A DNA stretch of 64,000 nucleotides from Curtobacterium sp. MR_MD2014 (GTDB lineage Bacteria; Actinomycetota; Actinomycetes; Actinomycetales; Microbacteriaceae): contig NZ_CP009755.1 of the NCBI RefSeq assembly GCF_000772085.1, positions 124,001-188,000 of the forward strand, read 5' to 3'. The notes below the pieces were generated by a model. The model saw nothing but the letters and a program-made list of their open reading frames with translations. It ran no database searches and was not told the DNA's origin. Shown piece by piece: positions 53,349 to 62,606 of this stretch. The translations under genes were made by a program, and so were the position numbers. Position 1 is the first letter of the stretch; each line of letters starts with the position of its first letter.

Positions 53349-53762
53349 TCAGCGATGATCGTCTCCGATCTGGGCGACGACGTGGAGATCAACACGGTTG
53401 CGACCGGCCCACTGCTGGACGTCGTTTGGTCGTCGGGCGACCAGGAGCTCCTGTACGTGCACGTCGTGAGCTGCGAGGTCGCGCCGGACCCGCGCACCGA
53501 ATCGGCCGAAGCGCACGATCGTCGCGACCGTCACTGCGCCCGACCCGATGATCAGGACCGGGAAGATCCAGGTCGGACCGATATGCATGAGCCCGAGGGC
53601 CCAAGCCAGCGCCCAGATCGTGAGTTGCGCGGGGAACGCGATGGCGAAAGAGAGCTTCCTGCGCGCGATCTCGACGGCGTAGCGATTGCCGAGCAGCGGA
53701 CGCCACGGTGCGGCGAGACGCTGGATTGCGCCCTTTGGTTGCTGGTATGACACGATGCTCAC
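53349..53762 (-). CDS. Unknown two-helix membrane protein, 137 residues
   Basis: From GTG 53762. Two helices follow a basic N-terminus: FAIAFPAQLTIWALAWALGL and WIFPVLIIGSGAVTVATIV, then a cytoplasmic basic tail (RFGRFGARVRRDLAAHDVHV). Not recognised. It is 21 bases downstream of another two-helix membrane gene on the same strand, so the two probably form an operon. Confidence 0.55.
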   Translation of the reverse strand: MSIVSYQQPKGAIQRLAAPWRPLLGNRYAVEIARRKLSFAIAFPAQLTIWALAWALGLMHIGPTWIFPVLIIGSGAVTVATIVRFGRFGARVRRDLAAHDVHVQELLVARRPNDVQQWAGRNRVDLHVVAQIGDDHR

Positions 53763-53783
53763 GCGCGCGGTGTGGCCGGTGGC

Positions 53784-54008
53784 TTATCGGCCGCTACGAT
53801 CCGGCGCTCGGAGAGCGCGCATGCTGCGGAACACCCAGATGTACGCAACGACGATGACTGCCGACAGGAGCACGATCACCACCGTCCAGATGAGCCAGTC
53901 GGAACGGTCCGGGTCGCCGAGCGCCCCGGAGACGAGCGTGCTGATCGCCATCGCGGGAAACAGCAGGCTGACCCAGATGAAGACCCAGCCCTTGGCGCGC
54001 TTCGACAT
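53784..54008 (-). CDS. Unknown two-helix membrane protein, 74 residues
   Basis: ATG 54008 starts MSKRAKGWVFIWVSLLFPAM. Helix 1 is VFIWVSLLFPAMAISTLVSG, helix 2 WLIWTVVIVLLSAVIVVAYI, with GDPDRSD between. A TAGCTG box lies about 10 bases upstream. The open frame to 54146 is not used because it lacks coding bias. Function unknown. Confidence 0.5.
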   Translation of the reverse strand: MSKRAKGWVFIWVSLLFPAMAISTLVSGALGDPDRSDWLIWTVVIVLLSAVIVVAYIWVFRSMRALRAPDRSGR

Positions 54009-54679
54009 CGTTGCCACACAGCTACAGTCCCATTCGCCTCGGTAGCTGTCGATTCGACGGTACTCAGGGTGATGCTGGCGGTCCCGATGAACCATGGGCC
54101 ACCGGTCGCCTCGCTGGTCAAGCGGGATTACGTTGCTGATCGTCAAGGCGCCTGTGACGCGGTCGAGGTATCCGTCTCATGCATTCGACTGATCTGAGGT
54201 AAGCGGTCACTCGTTCGCATCGCCTGGCTAGTTCGGAGCGGGCGTCCGTCGACAGGTGGTGAAGCTGGAGTGCGTCAGGCCGTCAGCGGACGGCCTGATC
54301 TGATCGTCCGCTGCGATGAGCGTGACTCGAATCTGAACACGGGTCGGGCGCAATCGGCATGGCCGACGCCGTACTGGTCCTCGTCACCAGCGGCTGCAGG
54401 CTGATCGCTGCGAGGTCGTTGCCAGAAGGATCTTTTGCGAGGTAATCGTTCCCGTGTCGACATCGCGCTAAGGAGCTGACATCGCCCCGCGCGTTTGGGC
54501 ACCGCGATGACAGTTCCAGCCACCGGTGCGTCTCCTCGGCCCGCGCATGAGGGACACCCGTTGGATGTGCCTCCGGGAGCGGCGCGTACGGTACAGGAGC
54601 GTCGTTGGACTGGGCGCGTCGGGGATGATTTTCACGGTCGCCGTCTTCTCAATCCCGCCTTGTCCCGCGGCGAGAGCGG
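54009..54679. other. Gene-free stretch
   Basis: 670 bases with no supported gene. The frame 54510-54683 has an ATG but no ribosome site and weak bias. No clear repeat or att-like sequence is seen. Confidence 0.35.
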
Positions 54680-54685
54680 TTGATC

Positions 54686-55000
54686 GTGCAGTACCTCCAT
54701 TACGGGCATACCCGCATCCTCGTCACCGACATGGTCGGCAAAGCGGTGCTGGCCTACAGCGCCTCGTTGGCGCAAGCCGCGGTCGCTGACACCGTCGCAG
54801 TGCCGACCGTTGATGATGCTGGACTACCGGTGACGGTGCAGGTCATGCTCGCTCCGGCGATCCCGATCCTGTTGGAGCCGGCGCCGGAGGACGCCCTCGA
54901 GGACGCAGGCGACCTCGCCGCGCAAGACTTCCTCACGGATGCGCGCTGGAGAATCAGCGCCCTTCCCCCAACCGGTCCCGATGCCCGGGACCGCAGATGA
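54686..55000 (+). CDS. Unknown protein, 104 residues
   Basis: GTG 54686 (TTG 54680 possible) reads MQYLHYGHTRILVTDMVGKA, VLAYSASLAQAAVADTVAVPTVDDAG, then VMLAPAIPILLEPAPEDALE. Two beta-hairpin-like N-terminal segments and an acidic proline-containing middle are visible. GC at third positions supports coding. Function unknown. Confidence 0.55.
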   Translation: MQYLHYGHTRILVTDMVGKAVLAYSASLAQAAVADTVAVPTVDDAGLPVTVQVMLAPAIPILLEPAPEDALEDAGDLAAQDFLTDARWRISALPPTGPDARDRR

Positions 55001-55252
55001 GTAGGCACACCAGAGGTGCCACGAAGAGCTGTAGCGGCTCCCGGGGGACCAGCAAGAAGCCTGTGCACCGTCAGCCCTCGTCTCGTACCGCGCGGTGACG
55101 TGACGGTGGTGAACAGCCGATTGCGCGCACCGGCGCTCAGGCGGTCCACTTGCGCGCGCCTGATACGGAGCCGAGCTGCATCGTTGTGCCCGCTGGGCAG
55201 GTCATTGGGCAGAGCCCGAGCGGATTGCTGCACATCGGAGATCGGAAGGCCC

Positions 55253-55432
55253 ATGGAAGCTGAGCCGGGAGGAAGCCCGGCCGAGACGATGGCGTTCGTG
55301 GTCGGTGCTCTGCGGGCACGAGGTCATGTCGTCGATGCGGACACCACTGACCGCATTGCACGGATCCTCGCCGGCGACCTGACCGCAGAGCGGGCGCGGG
55401 CCGAGATCGCTGCGAAGTATCGTCAGCGGTGA
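55253..55432 (+). CDS. VbhA-like antitoxin family protein
   Basis: 59 residues. ATG 55253 has GGAAGG upstream. After an N-terminal helix (AETMAFVVGALRARGHVVDA) the C-terminal half DRIARILAGDLTAERARAEIAAKYRQ follows the VbhA antitoxin pattern (I..G..T...A...I..K). VbhA proteins inhibit FIC-domain toxins. No FIC gene is adjacent in this window, so it may be an orphan or act elsewhere. Confidence 0.6.
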   Translation: MEAEPGGSPAETMAFVVGALRARGHVVDADTTDRIARILAGDLTAERARAEIAAKYRQR

Positions 55433-55490
55433 ACGGCCCGTCAGACCGCCGATCCGAGCCGGTTGTCGCCGTGATGTGGATGGCTGCCGG

Positions 55491-55706
55491 TTAGGTGCTG
55501 GTGGTCCAGCGGTGCCAGGCGTCGATTTGGTCTTGTGCGGCTTCGAGCGAGTGGTGGGTGCCGTGAACGGAGCCATCGAAGGTCACCGCTGTGTAGTCGC
55601 CTGCGGCGATGCCGGAGCCGACGACCGCTCCGGCATCGTCCGTCGCAGTCCACAGCTCCGTGTCATGTGAGCTCCAGTGCAACGGTGAGATCCGTTTTCC
55701 GCTCAC
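55491..55706 (-). CDS. Small protein coupled to the fatty acid desaturase
   Basis: 71 residues from GTG 55706, one base after the desaturase stop, so it is probably co-translated. SPLHWSSHDTELWTATDDAG, VTFDGSVHGTHHSLEAAQDQIDAWHRW. Two Trp-rich strands with a helix resemble small actinobacterial DUF-type proteins. Function unknown. Confidence 0.55.
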   Translation of the reverse strand: MSGKRISPLHWSSHDTELWTATDDAGAVVGSGIAAGDYTAVTFDGSVHGTHHSLEAAQDQIDAWHRWTTST

Positions 55707-55707
55707 G

Positions 55708-56817
55708 TCAGTGGATCCGCATCTGCGCGACCATCGGGCAGAAGAACGGGTCGCGGGCGCTGAGACCCACCCGGTTGAGGTACCGCACGACGATCCCGTA
55801 CGAGCGCAGCAGCGTGGTCTCGGTGTACGGCACGTCGAGGGTGTCGCAGTGGTCCCGCACCAGCAGCCGCGCCTGCCGGAGCGCCGGCCGTGGCATCGAG
55901 GGGAACAGGTGGTGCTCGACCTGGAAGTTCAGGCCACCCATCAGGGACGACACCCACCACCCGCCGCGGATGTTGCGCGAGGTCCGGACCTGGCGCGAGA
56001 AGAAGTCGACCTTCGCGTCGTGCGCGATCGTCGGCATGCCCTTGTGGTTCGGCGCGAACGAGGCGCCCATCATCACGCCGAACACGGCCAGCTGCACACC
56101 CAGGAACGCGCACGCCATCCCGAACGGCAGGAACCAGAACACCACCGTCAGGTAGATGCCGAAGCGGGCGAGGAGCAGGACGCCCTCGAGCCAGCGGTGT
56201 CGGACGTCCGCCTTGGTGCCGGTGCCCGTCAGGACCGAGGTCACGGCGTACCGGTGCAGGTTGACGCCCTCGAGCGTCAGCAGCGGGAAGAACAGCCATC
56301 CCTGGAAGCGCAGGAACGTCCGCATCAGCGGGCCCTTCGCCGCGGCGGCGTCATCGGGCAGGAAACGGATGCCGTCGGGGGCGATGTCCGGGTCCTTGCC
56401 CACGGTGTTCGGGTTGCCGTGGTGACGGGTGTGCTTGTTCATCCACCACGAGTAGCTCAAGCCCACCAGGAAGGTCCCGACCCAGCGGCCCGCGTGGTCG
56501 TTCCACTTCTGCGACGCGAACACCTGGCGGTGCGCGGCCTCGTGCGACAAGAACGCGAACTGCGTGAACAGCACGCCAAGCACCCCCGCGACGATCAGCT
56601 GGAACCACGAGTCGCCGAGGAACGAGAACGCGACCCACGCCAGGGCGAGGGTGGCGACGAGGCCGCCGAACAGCGACCAGTAGAAGCCGGTGCGGCGACG
56701 CAGGAGACCGTGGTCCTTGACCTGCGCGAGCAGCACCGAGTAGGTGGAGGTGCCGGAGCGGCCGCCGTTCCCGGGACGGGTGCGGGTGAAACCGGGGGCG
56801 AGCGGGATCGTCGTCAT
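55708..56817 (-). CDS. Membrane fatty acid desaturase
   Basis: 369 residues. Three histidine boxes bind the diiron centre: HEAAHRQ, HTRHHGN and QVEHHLFPS. Four to six hydrophobic segments (WSLFGGLVATLALAWVAFSF; LIVAGVLGVLFTQFAFLS; LEGVLLLARFGIYLTVVFWF) surround them. This is the acyl-lipid/omega-3 desaturase layout; it introduces a double bond in membrane acyl chains. ATG 56817 has AGAAGGT upstream; the frame is open to 56871 but without a site. Confidence 0.92.
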   Translation of the reverse strand: MTTIPLAPGFTRTRPGNGGRSGTSTYSVLLAQVKDHGLLRRRTGFYWSLFGGLVATLALAWVAFSFLGDSWFQLIVAGVLGVLFTQFAFLSHEAAHRQVFASQKWNDHAGRWVGTFLVGLSYSWWMNKHTRHHGNPNTVGKDPDIAPDGIRFLPDDAAAAKGPLMRTFLRFQGWLFFPLLTLEGVNLHRYAVTSVLTGTGTKADVRHRWLEGVLLLARFGIYLTVVFWFLPFGMACAFLGVQLAVFGVMMGASFAPNHKGMPTIAHDAKVDFFSRQVRTSRNIRGGWWVSSLMGGLNFQVEHHLFPSMPRPALRQARLLVRDHCDTLDVPYTETTLLRSYGIVVRYLNRVGLSARDPFFCPMVAQMRIH

Positions 56818-57320
56818 CGAGGACCGACCTTCTGGTGCTGAGCGATCCTTCGACCGGTCCGGAGAGTTCACGCATCCGCGCTTGCCGTCACGCTACGGCG
56901 CCGGGATGCATACCACCCGTGAGTCGGCAGGAACCTCCGCCCTCAAGCTGCGGTCTGCTGTCTCCACGGCAGCGGCTGCGCGGCTCCTGCTATCGAACAG
57001 GCCCAGGAGCCGGACGACACCGTCTTCCTGATGAGCCAACGCCCGAAATCCATCCCGCTGCGGCCGAACTCGGCCAACCGGATTCCCGACCTCGCCGATC
57101 GGCCATCCCCATCGGCCGCGTGCACAGAGTCGTGTGGTCATCCCCTGACCCTCCTCGTACGCAGATGGCCGGCAACAGAGGAACCGCCGGACGCGTCCGT
57201 CTGCAACCTGCATGCTGCGACCAACCGGCAGGAGGAGACTCATCTCAGACGGTTCCGACCACGATGCTCGCCGAAGCGCACGCATCCTGGCGGTCACCAC
57301 CGTCAACGGAAGCAGTCATC
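56818..57320. other. Gene-free stretch
   Basis: About 500 bases between divergent transcription units. No reading frame has a start plus ribosome site with coding bias on either strand. No obvious repeat. Confidence 0.4.
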
Positions 57321-57821
57321 ATGACCGGCCCATCCACAACCGCTGACCAGCACCTCGCCCTGACCAGCGTCGTCGCATCCGGCCTGCCGGCATCGCTCGG
57401 CACCGACGCCGCCGAACGGTTCTACGACGTCCCCGCAGTCTTCAACCGACGACCCAATCCTGAAGAGATCGCAGCGCTGGAAGGCTCCGGAAGTCACCAT
57501 TCGTTACAGCGCGCCGGCTACCCGGATGTGACGCTCGCTGTGCACGACCGGCGTCTGATCATCGGCAACACCAACCTCGGCCAACTCGAACGGGGCCTCT
57601 CGACCACCATCGCGAACCTGGTGCACCAGATCAGCAGCAACGCCCTCGCCACGATCCGCCAGTCACGAGCTGACGCGCAGACCGCGCAAGATGCACAACT
57701 CGCTCGCGCCCAAGACACCACCCGCGCAGCCGAACGCATCCACTTCACCCCCGACACGTCCATCACGCCTGACAACGGCGCGCCGAACACGGTCGCAGAG
57801 CCGAAGCCGGCAACCCGGTGA
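57321..57821 (+). CDS. Unknown protein, 166 residues
   Basis: ATG 57321: MTGPSTTADQHLALTSVVAS then LPASLGTDAAERFYDVPAVFNRRPNPEEIAAL. Middle part VTLAVHDRRLIIGNTNLGQLERGLSTTIANLVHQ suggests an alpha/beta fold; the C-terminal 50 residues are Ala/Gln/Arg and disordered. No family recognised. Runs in the same direction as the 79-residue gene at 57929. Confidence 0.6.
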   Translation: MTGPSTTADQHLALTSVVASGLPASLGTDAAERFYDVPAVFNRRPNPEEIAALEGSGSHHSLQRAGYPDVTLAVHDRRLIIGNTNLGQLERGLSTTIANLVHQISSNALATIRQSRADAQTAQDAQLARAQDTTRAAERIHFTPDTSITPDNGAPNTVAEPKPATR

Positions 57822-57928
57822 GCCAGCCTTCCCCGGCAGTGACGGTCTCTGCGGAACCGTCCAGGATGCGGCTCCGTCCGGATGGGCTGATCACCACCGG
57901 TTTGACGGCGGCGACGAAGGAGAACAGC

Positions 57929-58168
57929 ATGCCGGATCACGCAACCCACGTCACGCTCGACCCCGCCGGAGTACTGCGAACCCTCGTCCTCCAAGAGCCC
58001 GACCACCCAGACATCACCCTCACTCTCCGCGGAACCGCCCCAGAAACGCTGCAGTACAACGGGCGGATCTGGGCAGCCACCCACCACCGGCTCCATCGAC
58101 CAATGGCCCGCAACGGCTACCAGTACACGCTCCTGCAACCCCCGAAAGCTTCCCCGGAACACCCCTGA
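57929..58168 (+). CDS. Unknown protein, 79 residues
   Basis: ATG 57929 with AAGGAG eight bases before. HATHVTLDPAGVLRTLVLQE, PDITLTLRGTAPETLQYNGRIW, then ATHHRLHRPMARNGYQYTLL. Beta-rich, polar; the strand spacing suggests a small barrel. Not recognised. It is 107 bases after the preceding gene and may share its transcript. Confidence 0.6.
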   Translation: MPDHATHVTLDPAGVLRTLVLQEPDHPDITLTLRGTAPETLQYNGRIWAATHHRLHRPMARNGYQYTLLQPPKASPEHP

Positions 58169-58262
58169 CAGCTCCGTCGCAGACCGCCGAATCACCGGAA
58201 GGCGTGAAACGGTTCCAGCCGCGAGCAACGATGTCGGCGGTTGGCGGCATACTGACTCGCGG

Positions 58263-59231
58263 ATGCCGTCGGACAACCTGCCCCCAGTCGCCGTCGACCG
58301 CCGAGGTACGAATGTCGACGAAGCGGTCGCGTTCTACGAAGACGTCTACGCGAGCCAGGACATTCACATCGGCAAGCCCACCGCCGACGGATTCACATGG
58401 CGGTACCGCGCCGTCGGCGACGACGACGACGACGAGCTCACGCTGGGCACATCCGCTGTCGACGCGAACCGCTGGGGCACCATCGGCCAACACGGCACTT
58501 ACATCCTCGCCTGGACCACCACCCCGGGCATCGTCCTCGACGTCGACACGCGAGACGCGATCGCGATGCCACCGAACGTGCCCGTGATGTACCCATCGGG
58601 GCGCCCGTTCGAGTTCAACGCTGCGCCAGGTACCCAGCACATGATCCGCTTCGACGGCACCTTCCTCGAGAACGTCGCCGCAGCCCAGCTCGGCGCAATC
58701 CCCGGTCCGCTGCAGTTCCGGAACCTTCCCGACCCGGAACAACTCGAACGCCTCAGACAGGTGATCCGTGCGGCAGCACCCGAGCTGCTGCACTCCGGAA
58801 CGGGCCGGTGGCGACGAGCAGCTGTGAACATGCTTGTCGCAGAAGCAACAGTCGACGCTTTCCACGCCACCCCCGACGTCGACATCGTCTTCCACGACGG
58901 CCCAGCGACGATGCGCTTTGCGCAGGAGTGGATGGTCGCTAACGCTCATCGACACATCACCAGCACTGACGTCGCTCAGGCGGCCGGCATCAACGCCCGC
59001 GCCCTGCAAGCAGCCTTCCAACGCCACGCGGACACCACCCCCATGGCTTTCCTCCGCCAGATCCGGCTCCACCGGGTCCGTGCACAGCTCGTCGCCGGCG
59101 AAGCCCCAACGACCGTCATCGCAGACGTCGCACGAGGCTGGGGCTTCGGACACCTCGGACGATTCGCCAGCTACTACGCCGACACCTTCGGAGAACGACC
59201 ATCCGACACGCTCCGCAGACCGTCACGGTGA
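58263..59231 (+). CDS. AraC family transcriptional regulator
   Basis: 322 residues. The N-terminal ligand/AraC-arm region (about 1-200) resembles the AraC_binding_2 type; the C-terminal 100 residues carry two HTH units: TSTDVAQAAGINARALQAAF and the long helix with RRLRFASYYADTFGERPSDT-like sequence GHLGRFASYYADTFGERPSD. CATACT lies 9 bases before ATG 58263, suggesting a leaderless message. Target genes are not obvious; it is followed by a convergent LysR gene. Confidence 0.9.
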   Translation: MPSDNLPPVAVDRRGTNVDEAVAFYEDVYASQDIHIGKPTADGFTWRYRAVGDDDDDELTLGTSAVDANRWGTIGQHGTYILAWTTTPGIVLDVDTRDAIAMPPNVPVMYPSGRPFEFNAAPGTQHMIRFDGTFLENVAAAQLGAIPGPLQFRNLPDPEQLERLRQVIRAAAPELLHSGTGRWRRAAVNMLVAEATVDAFHATPDVDIVFHDGPATMRFAQEWMVANAHRHITSTDVAQAAGINARALQAAFQRHADTTPMAFLRQIRLHRVRAQLVAGEAPTTVIADVARGWGFGHLGRFASYYADTFGERPSDTLRRPSR

Positions 59232-59271
59232 CTCAGCAGCAACACAGAATTGGGTCCCGATAGCCGATTGG

Positions 59272-60177
59272 CTATCGGGACTGCTGAGCGCTATCGAGGA
59301 ATGCCATGACGGCGGGCCCCGGGTGGCCGGTCCAGATTGCGCGCAGCGATCGGATCAGTGGCGGGCCGAGCAGCGGTGCCCGGACGAGGGCACCGTCGGA
59401 GAGGTCGCTGCCGACGGTGCGGAGACTCATCACCGCGGGCGCGATGCCCGCCCGCGCGTTGGCGCGGATGATGCCCGTCGTCTCCAGCACCGCCGCTGGG
59501 ACGACCAGGCGGAGCCCAGCACGGTCGAGCCACGCCTCGACCGTGGCGCGGGTGCCGGACCCTTCCTCTCGGAGTAGCAGCGGCGTCTCCGCGAGGTCAT
59601 CCGCGGTGATGCCCGACGCGCTTGCCCACGGATGGTGCGGAGCGACGACGACGACGAGTTCGTCTTCGTCGACCACCAGCGAGGACAGGTCAGGTGGCGC
59701 AGCAGGGGTCTCCGCGAATCCGAGATCGGCAGCGCCGGAGCGAACGAGGTCGATCACGGCGGCGGAGTTCCCCGCGATCAGGCGCACCGACGCATCCGGC
59801 GCGATAGCCCGGTGGGCGAGCAACCATCCGGGCAGCAGCAGCTCGGCGATCGTCTGCGACGCTGCGACCACGAGGGATCCCGCGGGTTCTCGAAGCGCGG
59901 CGACTCCTGCTTCGAGCCGCCGGGAGGCCTCCAACACCGGGACGGCCAGGCCGAGCACCACTCGGCCTGCGTCGGTCAGCGCGGTCCCTGATGCCGTCCG
60001 GTGCGCCAGCGGCTGGCCGATTGCCTGTTCCGCGGCACGCAAGCGCGCTGACACCGCCTGCTGTGTCACCCCCAACACGTCGGCCGCTCGGGTCAACGAA
60101 CCGGTCTCCGCGACGCGGACGAGGACCTCGAGGGTGTCGAGGTCCAGAGTCCGGTCCGTCAGCCGCCGCAGTGCCAC
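59272..60177 (-). CDS. LysR family transcriptional regulator
   Basis: 301 residues from GTG 60177. The N-terminal HTH (LDTLEVLVRVAETGSLTRAA, DVLGVTQQAVSARLRAAEQA) and the substrate domain (SLVVAASQTIAELLLPGWLL; AGIAPAVMSLRTVGSDL) match the CysL/YwfK-like branch. It is divergent from the TDT transporter, which it very likely controls; the 70-base spacer must hold both promoters. The frame to 60249 is rejected because it overlaps the transporter start. Confidence 0.9.
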   Translation of the reverse strand: MALRRLTDRTLDLDTLEVLVRVAETGSLTRAADVLGVTQQAVSARLRAAEQAIGQPLAHRTASGTALTDAGRVVLGLAVPVLEASRRLEAGVAALREPAGSLVVAASQTIAELLLPGWLLAHRAIAPDASVRLIAGNSAAVIDLVRSGAADLGFAETPAAPPDLSSLVVDEDELVVVVAPHHPWASASGITADDLAETPLLLREEGSGTRATVEAWLDRAGLRLVVPAAVLETTGIIRANARAGIAPAVMSLRTVGSDLSDGALVRAPLLGPPLIRSLRAIWTGHPGPAVMAFLDSAQQSR

Positions 60178-60247
60178 AAGCAACCATTGTGCCCTGCCAA
60201 CGAGTTCGCCGTTCCAGAACCACGGGGCACACGCGCACGCTGGGTGC

Positions 60248-61405
60248 ATGTCCGCTCACCTCGCCCACGCACCCGCGACGTCCGAGCATGGTGTGCGCGA
60301 TCGGCGGTTGTTCCGGGAGTTGGAGCGGCCTGGTCTGATCGTGTCGAATCTGACCCCGAACTGGTTCGCGTCGATCATGGGCACCGGGATCGTCGCCGTC
60401 GCGGCCGCATCGCTGCCGCTGCAGTTCCCCGGTGTCCGGACGGCGGCGACGATCGTGTGGGCGATCGCGGCGGCCCTCCTGGTCGCCCTCACCATCGCGA
60501 CGGCCCTGCACTGGGTCCGCTACCGGAGCACCGCAGCGAAGCACCACCTCAACCCGGTCATCTCCCACTTCTACGGGGCACCGCCGATGGCGTTCCTCAC
60601 CGTCGGCGCCGGCACGATCCTCCTCGGTAAGGATTGGATCGGCCTTCCCGCCGCCGTCACCGTCGACTGGGTCCTCTGGAGCATCGGTACCGTCGGCGGA
60701 CTGTTCACGGCGGTCCTGGTGCCGTACCTGGCGTTCACCCGTCACGAGAACACGCCCGATTCCGCGTTTGGCGGTTGGCTGATGCCGATCGTCCCGCCGA
60801 TGGTGTCCGCCTCCACCGGCGCGCTCCTGCTGCCGTACGCGCCCGCCGGGCAGGCGCGGGAGACACTGCTGTGGTCCTGCTACGGCTTCTTCGGCCTCAG
60901 CCTCATCACGTCCCTGGTCGTGATCACACTGATCTGGAACCGGCTCGCGCAGCACAAGGTCGGCGCCGCAGGCATGGTCCCGACTTTGTGGATCGTGCTC
61001 GGACCGGTCGGGCAGTCGATCACCGCAGTGAACCTCCTCGCCTCAAACGCCCCCACCGTCGTCGACGCCTCCACCGCCCACGCACTGCTGGTCGTGGCGT
61101 TGGTGTACGGGTTCGCGATGCTCGGCTTCGCGCTGCTGTGGACCGTCATCGCCCTTGCCATCACCATCCGGACCGCCCGCGAGCACCTGCCGTTCAGCCT
61201 GACGTGGTGGTCGTTCACGTTCCCCGTCGGTACCTGCGTCACCGGCCTGAACGGCCTGGCCCTGCACTCCGGACTCACTGTCGTCGCCGTGCTCGCAGTC
61301 GTCTACTACGCCGGCCTCGTCGCCGCATGGATCACCGTCGCCGTCCGCACCTTCCACGGCTCCGTCATCCGCGGCACACTCCTCGCACCACCCAAGACAG
61401 CGTGA
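60248..61405 (+). CDS. TDT (TehA/Mae1/SLAC1) family transporter
   Basis: 385 residues with about ten hydrophobic segments. PNWFASIMGTGIVAVAA is the TDT signature of the first helix; HWVRYRSTAAKHHLNPVISHFYGAPPMA is the conserved loop; SLTWWSFTFPVGTCVTG lies in a late helix. Members export sulfite, tellurite, dicarboxylates or malate. The CysL-like regulator next to it favours sulfite or another sulfur anion; this is inference. Confidence 0.88.
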   Translation: MSAHLAHAPATSEHGVRDRRLFRELERPGLIVSNLTPNWFASIMGTGIVAVAAASLPLQFPGVRTAATIVWAIAAALLVALTIATALHWVRYRSTAAKHHLNPVISHFYGAPPMAFLTVGAGTILLGKDWIGLPAAVTVDWVLWSIGTVGGLFTAVLVPYLAFTRHENTPDSAFGGWLMPIVPPMVSASTGALLLPYAPAGQARETLLWSCYGFFGLSLITSLVVITLIWNRLAQHKVGAAGMVPTLWIVLGPVGQSITAVNLLASNAPTVVDASTAHALLVVALVYGFAMLGFALLWTVIALAITIRTAREHLPFSLTWWSFTFPVGTCVTGLNGLALHSGLTVVAVLAVVYYAGLVAAWITVAVRTFHGSVIRGTLLAPPKTA

Positions 61406-61510
61406 CGACCCTGGCGCGGATCAGCCTTGCGACCAGCCATAGGGCGTTACCAGGATCCATGACCGCGTCTCGGTAGCCGATGGCTGGCCGGACACCGCTG
61501 GGACCAGCTC

Positions 61511-62467
61511 CTACAGCGTACGTCCGGCATTGGCGGTGAGCCACGGGATCGGGTCGATGGGTGTGGTGCCGCCGGGCATGACCTGCAGGTGCAGGTGCGC
61601 ACCGGTGCTCGCGCCGGTGTTGCCGACGAGGCCAACGAGCTGCCCGACGGCGACGGTGTCACCTGGGCGGAGCGGCGAGGAGCCGAAGATCATGTGCGCG
61701 TACAAGGTGGACACAAGCCGACCGTCGATCTGATGGTCGATGATGACGTACTGCCCGTACTCGGGGTGCGTTGTCGACACTCGGACAGTACCGGCAGCGA
61801 CAGCTCCGATGGGGGTGCCGGCGCCGGGGGTAAGGTCCGCGCCCTGGTGAATCGACGAGCAGGTCGCACACGGGGCGCTTCGCGGGCCGAACGGTGAGCT
61901 GACGGTGATGGTTCCGGCGACGGGCCAGCGGATGTCGCCGGTGCCGGTGTTGACAATCGTGCCGCCCGTGGTCGTGGGAACGCTCTGCTTCGTCGAGGCC
62001 GGTGCGCCCCCCGTTGACGCGGCCTGCGAGGCGGGTGCGGTCTTGGTGATGACGGGCTTCGGGGCCGGCTTGGTGATCGTGTACCCGTCGCGGTCGACCG
62101 CGAGAGCCAACCCGGACGCGGTGAAGCTCTGCTCGGCGGTGGCAGGAGCGACACCGGGCACGACTGCCGCGGGGCCGGTCGTTGCCTGCGCGGGCAGCGC
62201 TGCGGCAGCGGTGAACAGCGCCATCGCGGCCGTGGCACCAGTGATCGGGACCGCGGCGAGAACGCGTGACCGCAGTGAGCGGACCGGTGTTGCGGGTGCA
62301 GTCGCGACGGTCGGCAGCGGCCGCAGTGCCGGCTGAGTAGCGGCAGTGATCGTCGCGGTTCGGGTGCGGCTGGCGGTCGGGGCTGCGGCGGCGCGTTCGG
62401 CGGCGAGGGCTTCGCGGCGCGTCCGGGGTGCGGGAGTCGTGGGGGTCTGGGGGTGCTGCTGAGGCAC
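61511..62467 (-). CDS. Secreted M23 family metallopeptidase
   Basis: 318 residues. The N-terminal 70 residues are disordered and Ala/Thr/Pro-rich, then one hydrophobic helix (VPITGATAAMALFTAAAALP) directs export. A Thr/Ser linker leads to the M23 domain: DIRWPVAGTITVSSPFGPRS, zinc ligand HQGADL, and HLHLQ. It cleaves peptidoglycan. The two Cys in APCATCSSIHQG next to the active site are unusual and could form a disulfide. It lies beside DUF305 and metal genes. Confidence 0.88.
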   Translation of the reverse strand: MPQQHPQTPTTPAPRTRREALAAERAAAAPTASRTRTATITAATQPALRPLPTVATAPATPVRSLRSRVLAAVPITGATAAMALFTAAAALPAQATTGPAAVVPGVAPATAEQSFTASGLALAVDRDGYTITKPAPKPVITKTAPASQAASTGGAPASTKQSVPTTTGGTIVNTGTGDIRWPVAGTITVSSPFGPRSAPCATCSSIHQGADLTPGAGTPIGAVAAGTVRVSTTHPEYGQYVIIDHQIDGRLVSTLYAHMIFGSSPLRPGDTVAVGQLVGLVGNTGASTGAHLHLQVMPGGTTPIDPIPWLTANAGRTL

Positions 62468-62606
62468 GGGCAGGCTCCAAGAGGGGTGGTGGCCGGCAGG
62501 CCGAAACGTGGGGTGGCCCGAACGCGGGTCGAGCGGGAAGGGGAGGGTGGGGCCGGTCGTGGGCCGCGGCAGGAAGGGGGGAGCCTGCCGCGACCCACGC
62601 CGGGGT

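Noticed and set aside
54495..54683. Open frame of 62 codons from ATG 54507 region
   Set aside because: No ribosome site or -10 box at a useful distance and no codon bias; composition is repetitive Pro/Arg/Gly.
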